The notes: generated by a model not told the origin, from the letters alone. Positions 1-9,694 are shown, counted from the stretch's first letter. The stretch: 38,801 bases of DNA from an uncultured Flavobacteriaceae bacterium (GCA_937930675.1 CALHCC010000091.1:1-38801), one strand, 5' to 3'. A program made the numbers and translations.

Positions 1-2215
1 TAGAAATTCATTTTTAGACAAAATACTTTCTAAAAAACAATCTCTAACTATTTTAAGCAAAAAACAAAGCATTAACAATTGGCTTTTAACAAAAGGAGAG
101 GCTCCTGTAATTATAGATACTAAAAAAACTCAAAAAAGTGCCGCAAACTTAAGAACACTATACTTTAACAAAGGTTATTTTAATGCTATCACAAAAATTA
201 ACGTATTAAACGATATTAAAAAAGCAACTGTAACCTACAATATTACCAAACACAAACCTTTTTATATTGGAGATATCAATTACAATATCGCCTCTAAAAG
301 TGTAGATAGTTTACTACAAAAACACAAACATACATTTCCTTTAAGAACGGGACAACAATACAATTTAAACAATTTTAAAAAAACAGTTTCTAAAATAAGT
401 TACCTATTAAGAAACAACGGGTTTTATAAATTTAACGAAGGATTGGTTAGTTTTAGAGAAATAGACACTTTAGCAAAAAACCACATTACTCCTGTAAAAC
501 TAGTTGTTGAAAATCCAAAGCAAATACGTGGTAAAGATAAAGCTGAGGAGCCTTTACAAAAGTATACCATTAACAACGTAAATGTACATACAGATTATAG
601 CTATACGGAAAGAAATAAAAAATACAATGTTTCTAAAACACACCATGAACTTACGTTTTTTGCACATTCAAAACTAAAATACAGACCCAAAACAATTGCC
701 AAATCTATTTTTATTGAACCCAACACCGCTTATAGTGATGAAAAGGTAGAATTGACAAGAAATCATTTACGATCGTTAAACAATTTTAAATCTATTAAAA
801 TCAATCAGCAAGAATTACCTAATAATAGACTAAGTACTGATATTGTTTTAACACCTTTAAAAAAATACGGAATTGGTGTTAATACAGAATTGGTACATTC
901 TAACATTAAACAACTGGGGATTTCTGGCGGATTTAGTTTTATCAATAGAAATTTATTTAAAGGGGCAGAAATATTTAAACTTTCCGTACAAGGAAGTATT
1001 TTTGATACAGCAACCAATCTTTCTGGAGACGATAGAAGTGAATTTAACGCTCATGAATTAGGAATTGATGTTTCTTTAGAATTCCCAAAATTTATCTTTC
1101 CTTTTTTAACCAATATTTTACCTAGAAAAACAACTCCTAAAACTAAAATCACCATTGGTACAAGTTTCCAAAGAAACATTGGTTTAGATAAACAAAACTT
1201 AAATGGAATTATAAATTATAAATGGAAATCATCCTCAAAAAACAGTCATGTTATTGAGTTAATTAATTTACAATTTGTAAACAATTTAAATCCTGAATCC
1301 TACTATACTATTTACAACTCTGAGTTCAATCAAATCAGAAACATACAACCTCTAGTAGACCCTACTTTTAATTTAACCGCACAAAATGCAAGTAGTTTTA
1401 TTAGAAATATCGCTAACAGTTTTGAAAACACCAATCCAGAAGAGTTTACTACGTTAAAAAATATAGAAAACAGAGAAAACATTATTACAAGTAACAACAT
1501 TATCCCTTCTTTTAGCTATAGTTTTGAACACAATAGCCGTAGAGGTTTAAGTGATACTAAATACAATCATTTTAGAATTAAAGCAAGTTCTTCGGGTAAT
1601 TACAACACTTTCTTTTTAAACGAACGTAACGGTCAAAAAATATTTAACGACATTCCTATTTCTCAGTTTGTAAAACTCGACGTAGACTTTCGTAAATTTT
1701 GGAGTAATTCACCCAATAACTCTCTAGCCTTTAGAACTTTTGTGGGGATTGCCGTTCCTACAGGAAAAAATAAAGAAATTCCTTTTATTACCAGTTACTT
1801 TGCAGGAGGATCTAATGATATTAGAGCTTGGAAAACCTATGAATTAGGCCCTGGAAGATCTAATACTGGTTTAGAATTTAACATAGGAAACTTAAAATTA
1901 CTTACCAATTTAGAATATAGATTTAAAATTCTTAACAGCATTCACGGAGCTTTATTTGTAGATGCAGGAAACATTTGGAACCTATCTAACATCGCTACCG
2001 CTACCGAAGATGAAATTTTTGACAGTTTAGAATCTTTAGAAGATGTAGCTGTAGGTACTGGTTTCGGTGTACGTTACGATTTTAACTTCTTAGTACTCCG
2101 TTTAGATTTGGCTTTTAAAACGTACGAACCTTATTTACAAACCAACAACAGATGGTTTTCTAATTACCGTTTAGCTGATTCTGTCTTAAACATCGGTATT
2201 AACTACCCTTTTTAG
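1..2215 (+). CDS. TamA/BamA-family outer-membrane protein (TamL-like), 5' end outside window
   Basis: The reading frame is open from base 2 and runs 737 codons to the stop, so the ORF-track start at 443 (a TTG) is internal and the true start lies left of the window. The first ~260 visible residues look like POTRA-type repeats (alternating strand/helix, 'NKGYFNA', 'LLRNNGFYKF'). The remainder is a C-terminal 16-strand-type Omp85 barrel: the loop-6 signature appears as 'GGSNDIRAW' (VRGF-like), followed by 'LEYRFKI' and 'GALFVDAGNIW', and the chain ends in a terminal Phe as barrel proteins do. The Omp85 family inserts or exports outer-membrane and surface proteins; in Bacteroidota the TamL lipoprotein variant is common, but the N-terminus needed to see a lipobox is missing here. 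Family assignment is firm; the TamL subtype is inference. Confidence 0.85.
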   Translation, partial: RNSFLDKILSKKQSLTILSKKQSINNWLLTKGEAPVIIDTKKTQKSAANLRTLYFNKGYFNAITKINVLNDIKKATVTYNITKHKPFYIGDINYNIASKSVDSLLQKHKHTFPLRTGQQYNLNNFKKTVSKISYLLRNNGFYKFNEGLVSFREIDTLAKNHITPVKLVVENPKQIRGKDKAEEPLQKYTINNVNVHTDYSYTERNKKYNVSKTHHELTFFAHSKLKYRPKTIAKSIFIEPNTAYSDEKVELTRNHLRSLNNFKSIKINQQELPNNRLSTDIVLTPLKKYGIGVNTELVHSNIKQLGISGGFSFINRNLFKGAEIFKLSVQGSIFDTATNLSGDDRSEFNAHELGIDVSLEFPKFIFPFLTNILPRKTTPKTKITIGTSFQRNIGLDKQNLNGIINYKWKSSSKNSHVIELINLQFVNNLNPESYYTIYNSEFNQIRNIQPLVDPTFNLTAQNASSFIRNIANSFENTNPEEFTTLKNIENRENIITSNNIIPSFSYSFEHNSRRGLSDTKYNHFRIKASSSGNYNTFFLNERNGQKIFNDIPISQFVKLDVDFRKFWSNSPNNSLAFRTFVGIAVPTGKNKEIPFITSYFAGGSNDIRAWKTYELGPGRSNTGLEFNIGNLKLLTNLEYRFKILNSIHGALFVDAGNIWNLSNIATATEDEIFDSLESLEDVAVGTGFGVRYDFNFLVLRLDLAFKTYEPYLQTNNRWFSNYRLADSVLNIGINYPF

Positions 2216-2255
2216 TACGATATCGTTTTCGTATAATATCATACAAACCAGCCCC

Positions 2256-2283
2256 TTGTTTCATATAAAAATGAGTATTTTTG
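2256..2283 (+). promoter_or_regulatory. Bacteroidota-type promoter of fbaA
   Basis: TTG (2256-2258), a 17-bp spacer, then TATTTTTG (2276-2283), an exact match to the TAnnTTTG -7 element, 30 bp before the fbaA ATG. Seen in sequence; activity is inferred. Confidence 0.65.
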
Positions 2284-2313
2284 TTTTGATTAATTTAATA
2301 AACTAATTATAAA

Positions 2314-3381
2314 ATGAGTTACAATATTAAACCAGGAGTTGCTACAGGAGATGCAGTTCAAGAGATTTTCAAATTAGCAAAAGCGAAAAAATTTGCATTA
2401 CCAGCAGTCAACGTAATTGGTAATAATACAATTAACACAGTTTTAGAAACTGCTAAAGAATTAAACTCACCAGTAATTATTCAATTTTCTAACGGAGGAG
2501 CTATTTTTAACGCTGGAAAAGGATTAGACAACACAGATCAAAAAGCGGCTATCGCTGGAGCTGTTGCAGGAGCAAAACACGTACACGAGTTAGCTGTTGC
2601 TTATGGAGTACCTGTAATTTTACATACAGACCACGCTGCTAAAAAATTATTACCTTGGATTGATGGTTTATTAGATGCTTCTGAAAAGCATTTTGCAGAA
2701 ACTGGAGCTCCTTTATTCTCTTCTCATATGATTGACTTATCTGAAGAGCCATTAGAAGAAAACATCGCTATTTGTAAAGAATACTTAAAGCGCATGGACA
2801 AAATGGGAATGACTTTAGAAATTGAATTAGGTATTACAGGAGGTGAAGAAGATGGTGTAGACAATTCTGATGTTGATGAGTCTAAATTATACACGCAACC
2901 AGAAGAAGTAAACTATTCTTACGAAGAATTAATTCAAGTTTCTCCAAGATTTACTGTAGCTGCTGCTTTTGGTAACGTACACGGTGTTTACAAGCCAGGA
3001 AACGTTAAATTAACACCAAAAATTTTAGATAACTCTCAAAAGTTTATCGAAGAAAAGCACGGTTTAGAAAACAATCCTATTGATTTTGTATTCCACGGAG
3101 GTTCTGGATCTTCTGTAGAAGAAATTAGAGAAGCTATTGGATATGGAGCTATCAAAATGAATATTGATACCGATTTACAATACGCGTTTATGGAAGGAAT
3201 TAGAGATTATTTCGGAGAAAACGTTGATTTCTTAAAATCTCAAATCGGAAACCCTTCAGGAGCAGACGCACCTAATAAAAAATACTACGACCCAAGAGTT
3301 TGGTTACGTAAAGGTGAAGCTACTTTAAAGGCTCGTTTAAAACAAGCTTTTGAAGACTTAAACAATATTAATACTTTATAA
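2314..3381 (+). CDS. fbaA: class II fructose-1,6-bisphosphate aldolase
   Basis: Cytosolic Zn-dependent aldolase that interconverts fructose-1,6-bisphosphate with glyceraldehyde-3-phosphate and DHAP in glycolysis and gluconeogenesis. The 355-aa length matches the FbaA (class IIA) type of about 359 aa. Visible signatures are 'HTDHAAKK' at residues 104-111 (catalytic Asp106 and Zn ligand His107), the acidic 'GITGGEEDGVDN' stretch, 'AFGNVHGVYKPGNVKL' with a second Zn-ligand His, and 'FHGGSGSS' with the third Zn-ligand His and the phosphate-binding loop. The ATG at 2314 has a matched promoter upstream. A strong hairpin terminator follows, so it is probably monocistronic even though accD follows closely on the same strand. 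Confidence 0.97.
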   Translation: MSYNIKPGVATGDAVQEIFKLAKAKKFALPAVNVIGNNTINTVLETAKELNSPVIIQFSNGGAIFNAGKGLDNTDQKAAIAGAVAGAKHVHELAVAYGVPVILHTDHAAKKLLPWIDGLLDASEKHFAETGAPLFSSHMIDLSEEPLEENIAICKEYLKRMDKMGMTLEIELGITGGEEDGVDNSDVDESKLYTQPEEVNYSYEELIQVSPRFTVAAAFGNVHGVYKPGNVKLTPKILDNSQKFIEEKHGLENNPIDFVFHGGSGSSVEEIREAIGYGAIKMNIDTDLQYAFMEGIRDYFGENVDFLKSQIGNPSGADAPNKKYYDPRVWLRKGEATLKARLKQAFEDLNNINTL

Positions 3382-3410
3382 TCTATACAGATTTAAAGCA
3401 TTCTAATATC

Positions 3411-3452
3411 AAAATAGAGAAACTGTTTATTTACAGTTTCTCTATTTTTTTT
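3411..3452 (+). terminator. intrinsic terminator after fbaA
   Basis: Perfect 16-bp inverted repeat (arms 3411-3426 and 3433-3448, 6-nt loop) followed by a T run. It sits 30 bp after the fbaA stop. Confidence 0.85.
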
Positions 3453-3484
3453 AGTAAATTGCCCTACTATTAAAATGAATAATT

Positions 3485-4348
3485 ATGACAGCTTGGTTTA
3501 AAAGAAGTGATAAAGGAATTCAAACCCCTACAGAAGCAAAAAAAGATGTCCCTAAAGGTCTTTGGTACAAAACACCTAGTGGAAAAATTATAGATACTGA
3601 TGAATTAAAAGACAATTTATATGTAAGTCCAGAAGATGGTTATCATGTAAGAATTGGTAGTAACGAGTATTTTGAAATATTATTTGACGACACCTATACA
3701 GAGTTAAATGAAAGTTTAAGTGCCGTAGACCCTTTACAATTTGAAGACACAAAACCATATCCTGAAAGAATTAAAACGGCTCAGAAAAAAACAAAATTAA
3801 AAGATGCAGTAAGAACTGCTGTAGGTAATTCTTATGGAAAACCTTTGGTGATTGCAGCAATGGATTTTGCGTATATCGGTGGATCTATGGGATCTGTGGT
3901 AGGAGAAAAAATAGCACGAGCTATTGACTATGCTAGAGAAAACAAAATTCCATTTTTAATGATTTCTAAATCTGGAGGAGCTCGTATGCAAGAAGCACCT
4001 TTATCATTAATGCAAATGGTAAAAACATCTGCAAAACTAACACAATTATCAGAAGCTAAGGTTCCTTATATTTCTTTGTGTACAGACCCTACAACTGGGG
4101 GAATTACAGCATCTTTTGCTATGTTAGGAGATATTAATATTGCAGAACCTAACGCTTTAATTGCCTTTGCAGGACCTCGTGTTGTAAAAGACACTACAGG
4201 TAAAGATTTACCCGAAGGGTTCCAAAGATCTGAATTCTTACTAGAACACGGATTTTTAGATGCTATTTACGAACGTAAAGCCTTAAAAAAACAAATCAAC
4301 CTATACATTGATTTAATTTTAAATAACGAAATTAGGACTGAAGCTTAA
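3485..4348 (+). CDS. accD: acetyl-CoA carboxylase carboxyltransferase subunit beta, cysteine-free N-terminal ribbon
   Basis: Beta half of the carboxyltransferase that moves CO2 from carboxybiotin (on AccB) to acetyl-CoA, giving malonyl-CoA for fatty-acid synthesis. The crotonase-fold core is intact: '[18 protein letters not shown]', '[12 protein letters not shown]', '[16 protein letters not shown]' and '[20 protein letters not shown]'. The N-terminal region that carries a C-x2-C...C-x2-C zinc ribbon in E. coli AccD aligns as '[10 protein letters not shown]' and '[11 protein letters not shown]', with all four cysteines replaced. From memory, other Flavobacteriia AccD proteins share this, so it is probably a lineage trait and not damage. 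The 287-aa length is slightly shorter than E. coli (304). accA is not in the window. Confidence 0.95.
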   Translation: MTAWFKRSDKGIQTPTEAKKDVPKGLWYKTPSGKIIDTDELKDNLYVSPEDGYHVRIGSNEYFEILFDDTYTELNESLSAVDPLQFEDTKPYPERIKTAQKKTKLKDAVRTAVGNSYGKPLVIAAMDFAYIGGSMGSVVGEKIARAIDYARENKIPFLMISKSGGARMQEAPLSLMQMVKTSAKLTQLSEAKVPYISLCTDPTTGGITASFAMLGDINIAEPNALIAFAGPRVVKDTTGKDLPEGFQRSEFLLEHGFLDAIYERKALKKQINLYIDLILNNEIRTEA

Positions 4349-4372
4349 AAAAGAATCTCTTTTAACTTCAAC

Positions 4373-4410
4373 AAAAAATGCTATCGCTTTTTAAACGATA
4401 GCATTTTTTT
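4373..4410 (+). terminator. intrinsic terminator after accD
   Basis: Arms AAAAAATGCTATCG (4373-4386) and CGATAGCATTTTTT (4396-4409), 9-nt loop, T7 run. Placed 25 bp after the accD stop. Confidence 0.85.
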
Positions 4411-4432
4411 GTTCCCAATTATTTCTACACAT

Positions 4433-4469
4433 AAAAAAACCGTTACTATTTTTTAATAACGGTTTTTTT
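4433..4469 (-). terminator. intrinsic terminator after gltA (bidirectional)
   Basis: Perfect 13-bp inverted repeat, arms AAAAAAACCGTTA (4433-4445) and its complement (4457-4469). The A7/T7 flanks let it work on either strand. It lies 14 bp beyond the gltA stop and back to back with the accD terminator. Confidence 0.85.
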
Positions 4470-4483
4470 AGTAAATATCTTTC

Positions 4484-5773
4484 TTATTTTCTATCATCAA
4501 TAGAAACATAAGGCCTTAATGTTTCTCCAACGTACAATTGACGTGGTCTACCGATAGGCTCTTTATTTTCTCTCATTTCTTTCCATTGAGCAATCCAACC
4601 TGGCAAACGTCCCATAGCAAACAATACAGTAAACATCTCTACAGGAATTCCCAAAGCTCTGTAAATAATTCCTGAATAGAAATCTACATTTGGATACAAG
4701 TTTCTAGATTTAAAGTATTCATCATTTAAAGCCGCTTCAGACAAACCTCTTGCAATGTCTAAAACAGGATCTTGAATTCCTAAATCAGCTAACACCTCTT
4801 CAGCAGCAACTTTAATAATTTTTGCTCTAGGATCAAAATTCTTATACACTCTATGTCCGAATCCCATCAAACGAAAAGGATCTGATTTATCTTTTGCTTT
4901 TGCCAAATACTTCTCAAAATCTCCACCATCTTCCTTAATCGCTTCTAACATTTCTATCACTGCTTGGTTAGCACCACCGTGTAATGGTCCCCACAAAGCA
5001 GAAATACCTGCCGAAATAGAAGCAAACAATCCAGCGTGAGAAGACCCCACAACTCTTACGGTAGAAGTAGAACAATTTTGCTCGTGATCTGCATGTAAAA
5101 TTAACAATTTATCTAAAGCGTTAATAATTGTCTGGTTGCACTTGTACTCTTGATTTGGTTTTTTGAACATCATCTTAGCAAAGTTCTCTTCGTAACCCAA
5201 CTCAACATCTCCAAAATCTAAAGGCAATCCTTTCATTTTACGCATACACCAAGATACCAATACTGGAAACTTACCCATTAACATGGTAATTGCCTGATAC
5301 ATATCCTCTTCTGAAGAAACCTCAACCGATTTAGGATTAAAAGCAGTTAATGCACTCGTTAAAGACGACAACACTCCCATAGGGTGTGCGTTTTTAGGAA
5401 AAGCATCTAATATTTTATGAATATCCTCATCAACTAAAGATTCATTCTTAATATCTTGGTCAAACTTTTTTAATTGTGCCTGTGTTGGCAATTCTCCAAA
5501 AATCAACAAATAAGAAACTTCTAAAAAAGAAGCTTTGTCTGCCAATTCTTCTATCGCATAACCTCTATAACGCAAAATACCTTTTTCACCATCTAAAAAA
5601 GTAATAGCACTTTTACAAGATCCTGTATTTTTAAATCCAGGGTCTATTGTTGTAATACCATTGGTAGCACCTCTTAGTTGCTTGATATCAATTGCTAATT
5701 CATTTTCTGTTCCTTTTTCAATAGGGAATTCAAATTTTTTACCTTCTATTTCTAATATTGCTGTATCTGACAT
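4484..5773 (-). CDS. gltA: citrate synthase (type II, hexameric class)
   Basis: Condenses oxaloacetate and acetyl-CoA to citrate, the entry step of the TCA cycle. The 429-aa length equals the Gram-negative hexameric citrate synthases. Visible motifs are an N-terminal beta domain ('LEIEGKKFEFPIEKGTENE'), 'GILRYRGYAIEELA', 'GSSHAGLFASISAGISALWG' leading to 'PLHGGANQ' with a catalytic His, 'GFGHRVYKNFDPRAK' with the second His, and 'NVDFYSGIIYRALGIP' with the catalytic Asp. It is transcribed alone, convergent with accD and divergent from ilvD. The ATG at 5773 has an excellent TTG-N18-TAGATTTG promoter upstream. Confidence 0.97.
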   Translation of the reverse strand: MSDTAILEIEGKKFEFPIEKGTENELAIDIKQLRGATNGITTIDPGFKNTGSCKSAITFLDGEKGILRYRGYAIEELADKASFLEVSYLLIFGELPTQAQLKKFDQDIKNESLVDEDIHKILDAFPKNAHPMGVLSSLTSALTAFNPKSVEVSSEEDMYQAITMLMGKFPVLVSWCMRKMKGLPLDFGDVELGYEENFAKMMFKKPNQEYKCNQTIINALDKLLILHADHEQNCSTSTVRVVGSSHAGLFASISAGISALWGPLHGGANQAVIEMLEAIKEDGGDFEKYLAKAKDKSDPFRLMGFGHRVYKNFDPRAKIIKVAAEEVLADLGIQDPVLDIARGLSEAALNDEYFKSRNLYPNVDFYSGIIYRALGIPVEMFTVLFAMGRLPGWIAQWKEMRENKEPIGRPRQLYVGETLRPYVSIDDRK

Positions 5774-5806
5774 ATATATATGTTATTTCCTTTATTTTGA
5801 GTTTCA

Positions 5807-5835
5807 CAAATCTACAAATAATTAAGTATTTTCAA
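5807..5835 (-). promoter_or_regulatory. Bacteroidota-type promoter of gltA
   Basis: Read on the minus strand: TTG (5835-5833), 18-bp spacer, TAGATTTG (5814-5807), an exact TAnnTTTG match 33 bp before the gltA ATG. Confidence 0.7.
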
Positions 5836-6074
5836 AACATTTGATACTTAATTATACTACGTATTAATACGTAATAATGTGATTTTTATTATTTAACAGC
5901 TAAACAGTCTTTTTACAAAGCAATACCTTACAATATTTTAAAACAAAAACAAAAACACTAAACACCACTCTAAAAAACACATAAAACACAGTTTAACAAC
6001 AGTTTAACACTTATAAAAAAACACTGAACATCGTAAGTTTTTTATTGATTTAGAAATCAAAAATATTTCTATTA

Positions 6075-6082
6075 TAATTTTG
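6075..6082 (+). promoter_or_regulatory. candidate -7 element of the ilv operon
   Basis: TAATTTTG matches TAnnTTTG exactly, 40 bp before the ilvD ATG. The nearest upstream TTG (6045-6047) is 27 bp away, longer than the usual spacer, so the -33 element is uncertain. Confidence 0.5.
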
Positions 6083-6122
6083 TTAGCTACAAATAATTTT
6101 TTGATAAAAAAGACCTACAAAA

Positions 6123-7802
6123 ATGGCATTAAATAAACACAGTAAAAGACTTACTCAAGATCCATCTCAACCCGCTTCTCAAGCCATGTTATACGCAGTC
6201 GGATTAACTGACGAAGACATGAACAAACCACAAATTGGTATTGCGAGTACAGGTTATGATGGAAACCCTTGTAATATGCATTTAAACAACTTAGGCCAAG
6301 AGATTAAAAAACACACCAATTTAAACGATCAGGTTGGATTAACATTCAATACTATTGGTGTTTCTGATGGTATTTCTATGGGAACATCGGGTATGAATTA
6401 CTCTTTGTGTTCTAGAGACATCATTGCCGACTCTATGGAAACAGTTGTAAATGCACAAAGTTACGATGGATTAATTGGAGTTGTTGGATGTGATAAAAAC
6501 ATGCCAGGGGCAATTATTGCTATGTTACGTTTAAACAGACCCTCTATTATGGTTTATGGAGGAAGTATTGCTTCTGGAAAATACAAGGGTCGTAAATTAA
6601 ATATTGTTTCTGCTTTTGAGGCTTTAGGACAAAAAGTAGCTGGTGAAATTGACGAAAAAGAATACAGAGAAATCATTAAAGCTGCAATTCCTGGTGCAGG
6701 GGCTTGTGGAGGTATGTACACCGCTAACACCATGGCATCTTCTATTGAGTGTATGGGAATGGCTTTACCTTATAACTCTTCTATTCCTGCGGAAAACCCT
6801 AACAAACTTTCAGAAGCTGAGCGTACTGCAAAAGCAATGAAAAACTTATTAGAGTTAGATTTAAAACCTAAAGACATTGTTACCAAAAAGTCTATAGAAA
6901 ATGCTGTTGCTTTGGTAAATGCTCTAGGAGGATCTACTAACGCCGTATTACACTTTTTAGCCATTGCTTATGCTGCGGATATTGAGTTTACTTTAGAAGA
7001 CTTCCAAAGAGTTTCTGACAGAACTCCATTAATTGCAGATTTAAAACCCTCTGGTAAATACTTAATGGAAGATGTACACAGTATTGGAGGTACACCTGCT
7101 ATTATGAAATATTTGTTAGACAACGGATACCTACACGGAGACTGTATTACCATCACAGGAAAAACATTAGCAGAAAATTTAGCGGATGTAAAAGCAATGG
7201 AGTTTGAGGAACAAGATGTTATTTTCCCTACAGATAAAGCTTTAAAATCATCTGGAAACATTCAAATATTATACGGTAACCTTGCAGAAGAAGGTGCTGT
7301 GGCAAAAATATCTGGTAACGAAGGTTTAAAATTCGAAGGAAAAGCTGTTGTGTACGATGGTGAACAAGCTGCTAACGATGGTATTTCTAATGGAGATGTA
7401 GAAAGAGGTGATGTAGTGGTTATTCGTTACGTAGGTCCTAAAGGAGGTCCTGGTATGCCAGAAATGTTAAAACCTACTTCATTAATTATGGGAGCTGGTT
7501 TAGGTAAATCTGTTGCTTTAATTACCGATGGACGTTTTTCTGGTGGTACACACGGTTTTGTGGTAGGACACGTAACTCCAGAAGCACAAAACGGAGGTTT
7601 AATTGGTTTGGTAGAAACGGGTGATACCATCTCTATTAGTGCAGAAGACAATTCTATTACTTTACAAGTTTCAGAAGAAGAAATTGCAGAACGTAAAGCA
7701 AAATGGCAACAACCTGCATTAAAACACAACAAAGGAATCTTATTTAAATACGCGAAATCAGTAGCTTCTGCTTCTGAAGGATGTGTAACAGATAAATATT
7801 AA
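6123..7802 (+). CDS. ilvD: dihydroxy-acid dehydratase
   Basis: Iron-sulfur enzyme that dehydrates 2,3-dihydroxy-isovalerate and -methylvalerate, the third common step of valine and isoleucine synthesis. The 559-aa length is normal for the shorter IlvD class. Three cysteines at the expected cluster positions are visible: Cys50 in 'GNPCNMH', Cys123 in 'GCDKNMPG' and Cys195 in '[12 protein letters not shown]'. All three present favours a [2Fe-2S] DHAD over a [4Fe-4S] form, by analogy with characterised family members. C-terminal '[11 protein letters not shown]' and '[17 protein letters not shown]' are diagnostic of the ILVD/EDD family. It is the first gene of ilvD-ilvB-ilvN-ilvC; 97 bp separate it from ilvB. 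Confidence 0.97.
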   Translation: MALNKHSKRLTQDPSQPASQAMLYAVGLTDEDMNKPQIGIASTGYDGNPCNMHLNNLGQEIKKHTNLNDQVGLTFNTIGVSDGISMGTSGMNYSLCSRDIIADSMETVVNAQSYDGLIGVVGCDKNMPGAIIAMLRLNRPSIMVYGGSIASGKYKGRKLNIVSAFEALGQKVAGEIDEKEYREIIKAAIPGAGACGGMYTANTMASSIECMGMALPYNSSIPAENPNKLSEAERTAKAMKNLLELDLKPKDIVTKKSIENAVALVNALGGSTNAVLHFLAIAYAADIEFTLEDFQRVSDRTPLIADLKPSGKYLMEDVHSIGGTPAIMKYLLDNGYLHGDCITITGKTLAENLADVKAMEFEEQDVIFPTDKALKSSGNIQILYGNLAEEGAVAKISGNEGLKFEGKAVVYDGEQAANDGISNGDVERGDVVVIRYVGPKGGPGMPEMLKPTSLIMGAGLGKSVALITDGRFSGGTHGFVVGHVTPEAQNGGLIGLVETGDTISISAEDNSITLQVSEEEIAERKAKWQQPALKHNKGILFKYAKSVASASEGCVTDKY

Positions 7803-7822
7803 TTTAACAGTACTAAGTATTC

Positions 7823-7868
7823 AGTACAAAGTATCTTAACTTTTAACAAAAAAAACATACTTTGTACT
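7823..7868. repeat. inverted repeat (hairpin) between ilvD and ilvB
   Basis: Perfect 12-bp arms AGTACAAAGTAT (7823-7834) and ATACTTTGTACT (7857-7868) around a 22-nt A-rich loop. A weaker outer pairing (TAAGTA/TACTTA) may extend it. There is no T run after it, so it is not a classic terminator; an RNA-processing or stability hairpin is possible. Confidence 0.6.
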
Positions 7869-7899
7869 CTTTACTAATTACTTAATACAATATAAAAGT

Positions 7900-9600
7900 A
7901 TGAGTACGAAAACAGAAAGAATTATTGGGGCAGAAGCCGTTGTTAGATCTTTGCTAGCAGAGGGTGTTGAAATAGCCTATGGTTACCCAGGTGGTGCTAT
8001 TATGCCTATTTATGACGAATTGTATAAATACCAAGACAAATTGCATCATGTTCTTACGCGTCACGAGCAAGGAGCTACACATGCCGCTCAAGGTTTTGCT
8101 AGAACATCTGGTAAGGTTGGAGTTGCCTTAGCTACTTCTGGTCCCGGAGCTACAAACTTGATTACTGGTATTGCGGATGCTCAAATAGATTCTACTCCAA
8201 TGGTATGTATCACTGGACAAGTAGCCTCTCACTTATTAGGTACAGATGCTTTTCAAGAGACCGATGTGATTAGCATCTCCTCTCCTATCACCAAATGGAA
8301 TGTACAAGTGACCAAAGCAGAAGACATTCCTGGAGCCATCGCTAAAGCATTTTACATTGCAAAATCTGGGCGACCAGGACCTGTATTAATTGACATTACA
8401 AAAGATGCTCAGTTATCGGAACTAGACTATAGTTACGAAAAGTGTACGAATGTAAGAAGTTACCAACCCGTACCAACTACAGATATAGAAAAAGTAAAAG
8501 AAGCTGCAACACTAATCAACGCTGCTAAAAAACCGATGATCGTTTTTGGTCAAGGAGTAATATTAGGAGGTGCAGAACAAGAATTTAAAGCATTTATAGA
8601 AAAATCAGGAATTCCATCAGCTTGGACTGTTTTAGGATTATCAGCTTTAGCAACTAACCATCCTTTAAATGTAGGTATGGTAGGTATGCACGGGCATTAT
8701 GGACCTAATAAATTAACCAACGAATGTGATGTTTTAATTGCTGTAGGGATGCGTTTTGATGATCGTGTTACGGGTGATTTAAGTAAATATGCAAAACAAG
8801 CCAAAGTGGTTCATTTTGATATTGACCCGGCAGAGATTGATAAAAATGTAAAAACGGATGTAGCTGTATTAGGAGATTCTAAAGATACTTTAGGAAAAAT
8901 TCTAGAGTTTATCGAAGAAAAAGACCACAGTGCTTGGTTACAACAGTTTAGAGATTTTGACAAAATTGAATTTGAAAAAGTAATTAACGGACAGTTAAAC
9001 CCTACCAAAGAAGGATTAACCATGGGAGAAGTTTTACAAGGAATCAACAAAGCAACGAATGATGATGCTGTGATTGTTTCTGATGTAGGACAACACCAAA
9101 TGATGGCGGTACGTTATGCCAACTTTACACACACCAGAAGTAATGTTACCTCTGGAGGATTAGGAACCATGGGGTTTGCCTTACCAGCTTCTATTGGAGC
9201 TAAAATGGGTGCTCCAGACAGACACGTAGTAGCGATTATTGGTGATGGTGGATACCAAATGACTTGCCAAGAACTAGGAACTATTTTACAGACCGGTACA
9301 GCAGTTAAAATTGTAGTATTAAACAACGAATTTTTAGGAATGGTACGTCAATGGCAGCAATTATTCTTTGACAGAAGATATGCTTCTACAGAAATGACCA
9401 ACCCTGATTTTGTGAAATTAGCAGAAGCATACAGCATCCCTGCTAAAAAAGTAAGTGCTAGAGGTGACTTACAAGGAGCTATTGATGAAATGATTGCTTG
9501 TAAAACTTCTTACTTTTTAGAAGTAATGGTAGAGAAAGAAGATAATGTATTTCCAATGGTACCAACAGGTGCTAGTGTATCTGACGTAAGATTAGAGTAG
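7900..9600 (+). CDS. ilvB: acetolactate synthase, large (catalytic) subunit
   Basis: ThDP-, FAD- and Mg-dependent enzyme forming 2-acetolactate or 2-aceto-2-hydroxybutyrate from pyruvate (plus 2-oxobutyrate), the committed step of branched-chain amino-acid synthesis. At 566 aa all three domains are present: N-terminal PYR domain with 'YGYPGGAIMP' and the activating Glu in 'RHEQGATHAAQGFAR', a central FAD/DHS-like domain, and a C-terminal PP domain with the ThDP motif 'GDGGYQMTCQELGT...NN'. 'GMVRQWQQLFF' is typical of the anabolic enzyme, as opposed to catabolic AlsS. The regulatory partner ilvN follows after 94 bp. Confidence 0.97.
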   Translation: MSTKTERIIGAEAVVRSLLAEGVEIAYGYPGGAIMPIYDELYKYQDKLHHVLTRHEQGATHAAQGFARTSGKVGVALATSGPGATNLITGIADAQIDSTPMVCITGQVASHLLGTDAFQETDVISISSPITKWNVQVTKAEDIPGAIAKAFYIAKSGRPGPVLIDITKDAQLSELDYSYEKCTNVRSYQPVPTTDIEKVKEAATLINAAKKPMIVFGQGVILGGAEQEFKAFIEKSGIPSAWTVLGLSALATNHPLNVGMVGMHGHYGPNKLTNECDVLIAVGMRFDDRVTGDLSKYAKQAKVVHFDIDPAEIDKNVKTDVAVLGDSKDTLGKILEFIEEKDHSAWLQQFRDFDKIEFEKVINGQLNPTKEGLTMGEVLQGINKATNDDAVIVSDVGQHQMMAVRYANFTHTRSNVTSGGLGTMGFALPASIGAKMGAPDRHVVAIIGDGGYQMTCQELGTILQTGTAVKIVVLNNEFLGMVRQWQQLFFDRRYASTEMTNPDFVKLAEAYSIPAKKVSARGDLQGAIDEMIACKTSYFLEVMVEKEDNVFPMVPTGASVSDVRLE

Positions 9601-9694
9601 TAAATTTATAAAATTCATCAAATTTGTAAAGTCTGTAACGTTTTAAATATACCCATATTTTAACTTTCAGCTTTCAGTTTTTAAATTCCTTCAT

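Larger units (their letters stand above)
5774..6122. other. 349-bp divergent intergenic region between gltA and ilvD
   Basis: Contains the gltA promoter on the minus strand, a candidate ilvD -7 element on the plus strand, and a tandem pair of ACAGTTTAAC (5988-5997 and 5999-6008) with an 11-bp period. The rest is A-rich and non-coding in every frame I checked. I see no RNA gene. Confidence 0.6.

Noticed and set aside
443-2215. ORF-track start at 443 for the outer-membrane protein
   Set aside because: It is an internal TTG; the frame is open from base 2 with POTRA-like sequence, so the gene is simply cut by the window edge.
5930-6010. A-rich repeats (AAACAAAAAC etc.) as a CRISPR or tandem array
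   Set aside because: No regular spacer length or repeated unit beyond the ACAGTTTAAC pair; this is base composition.
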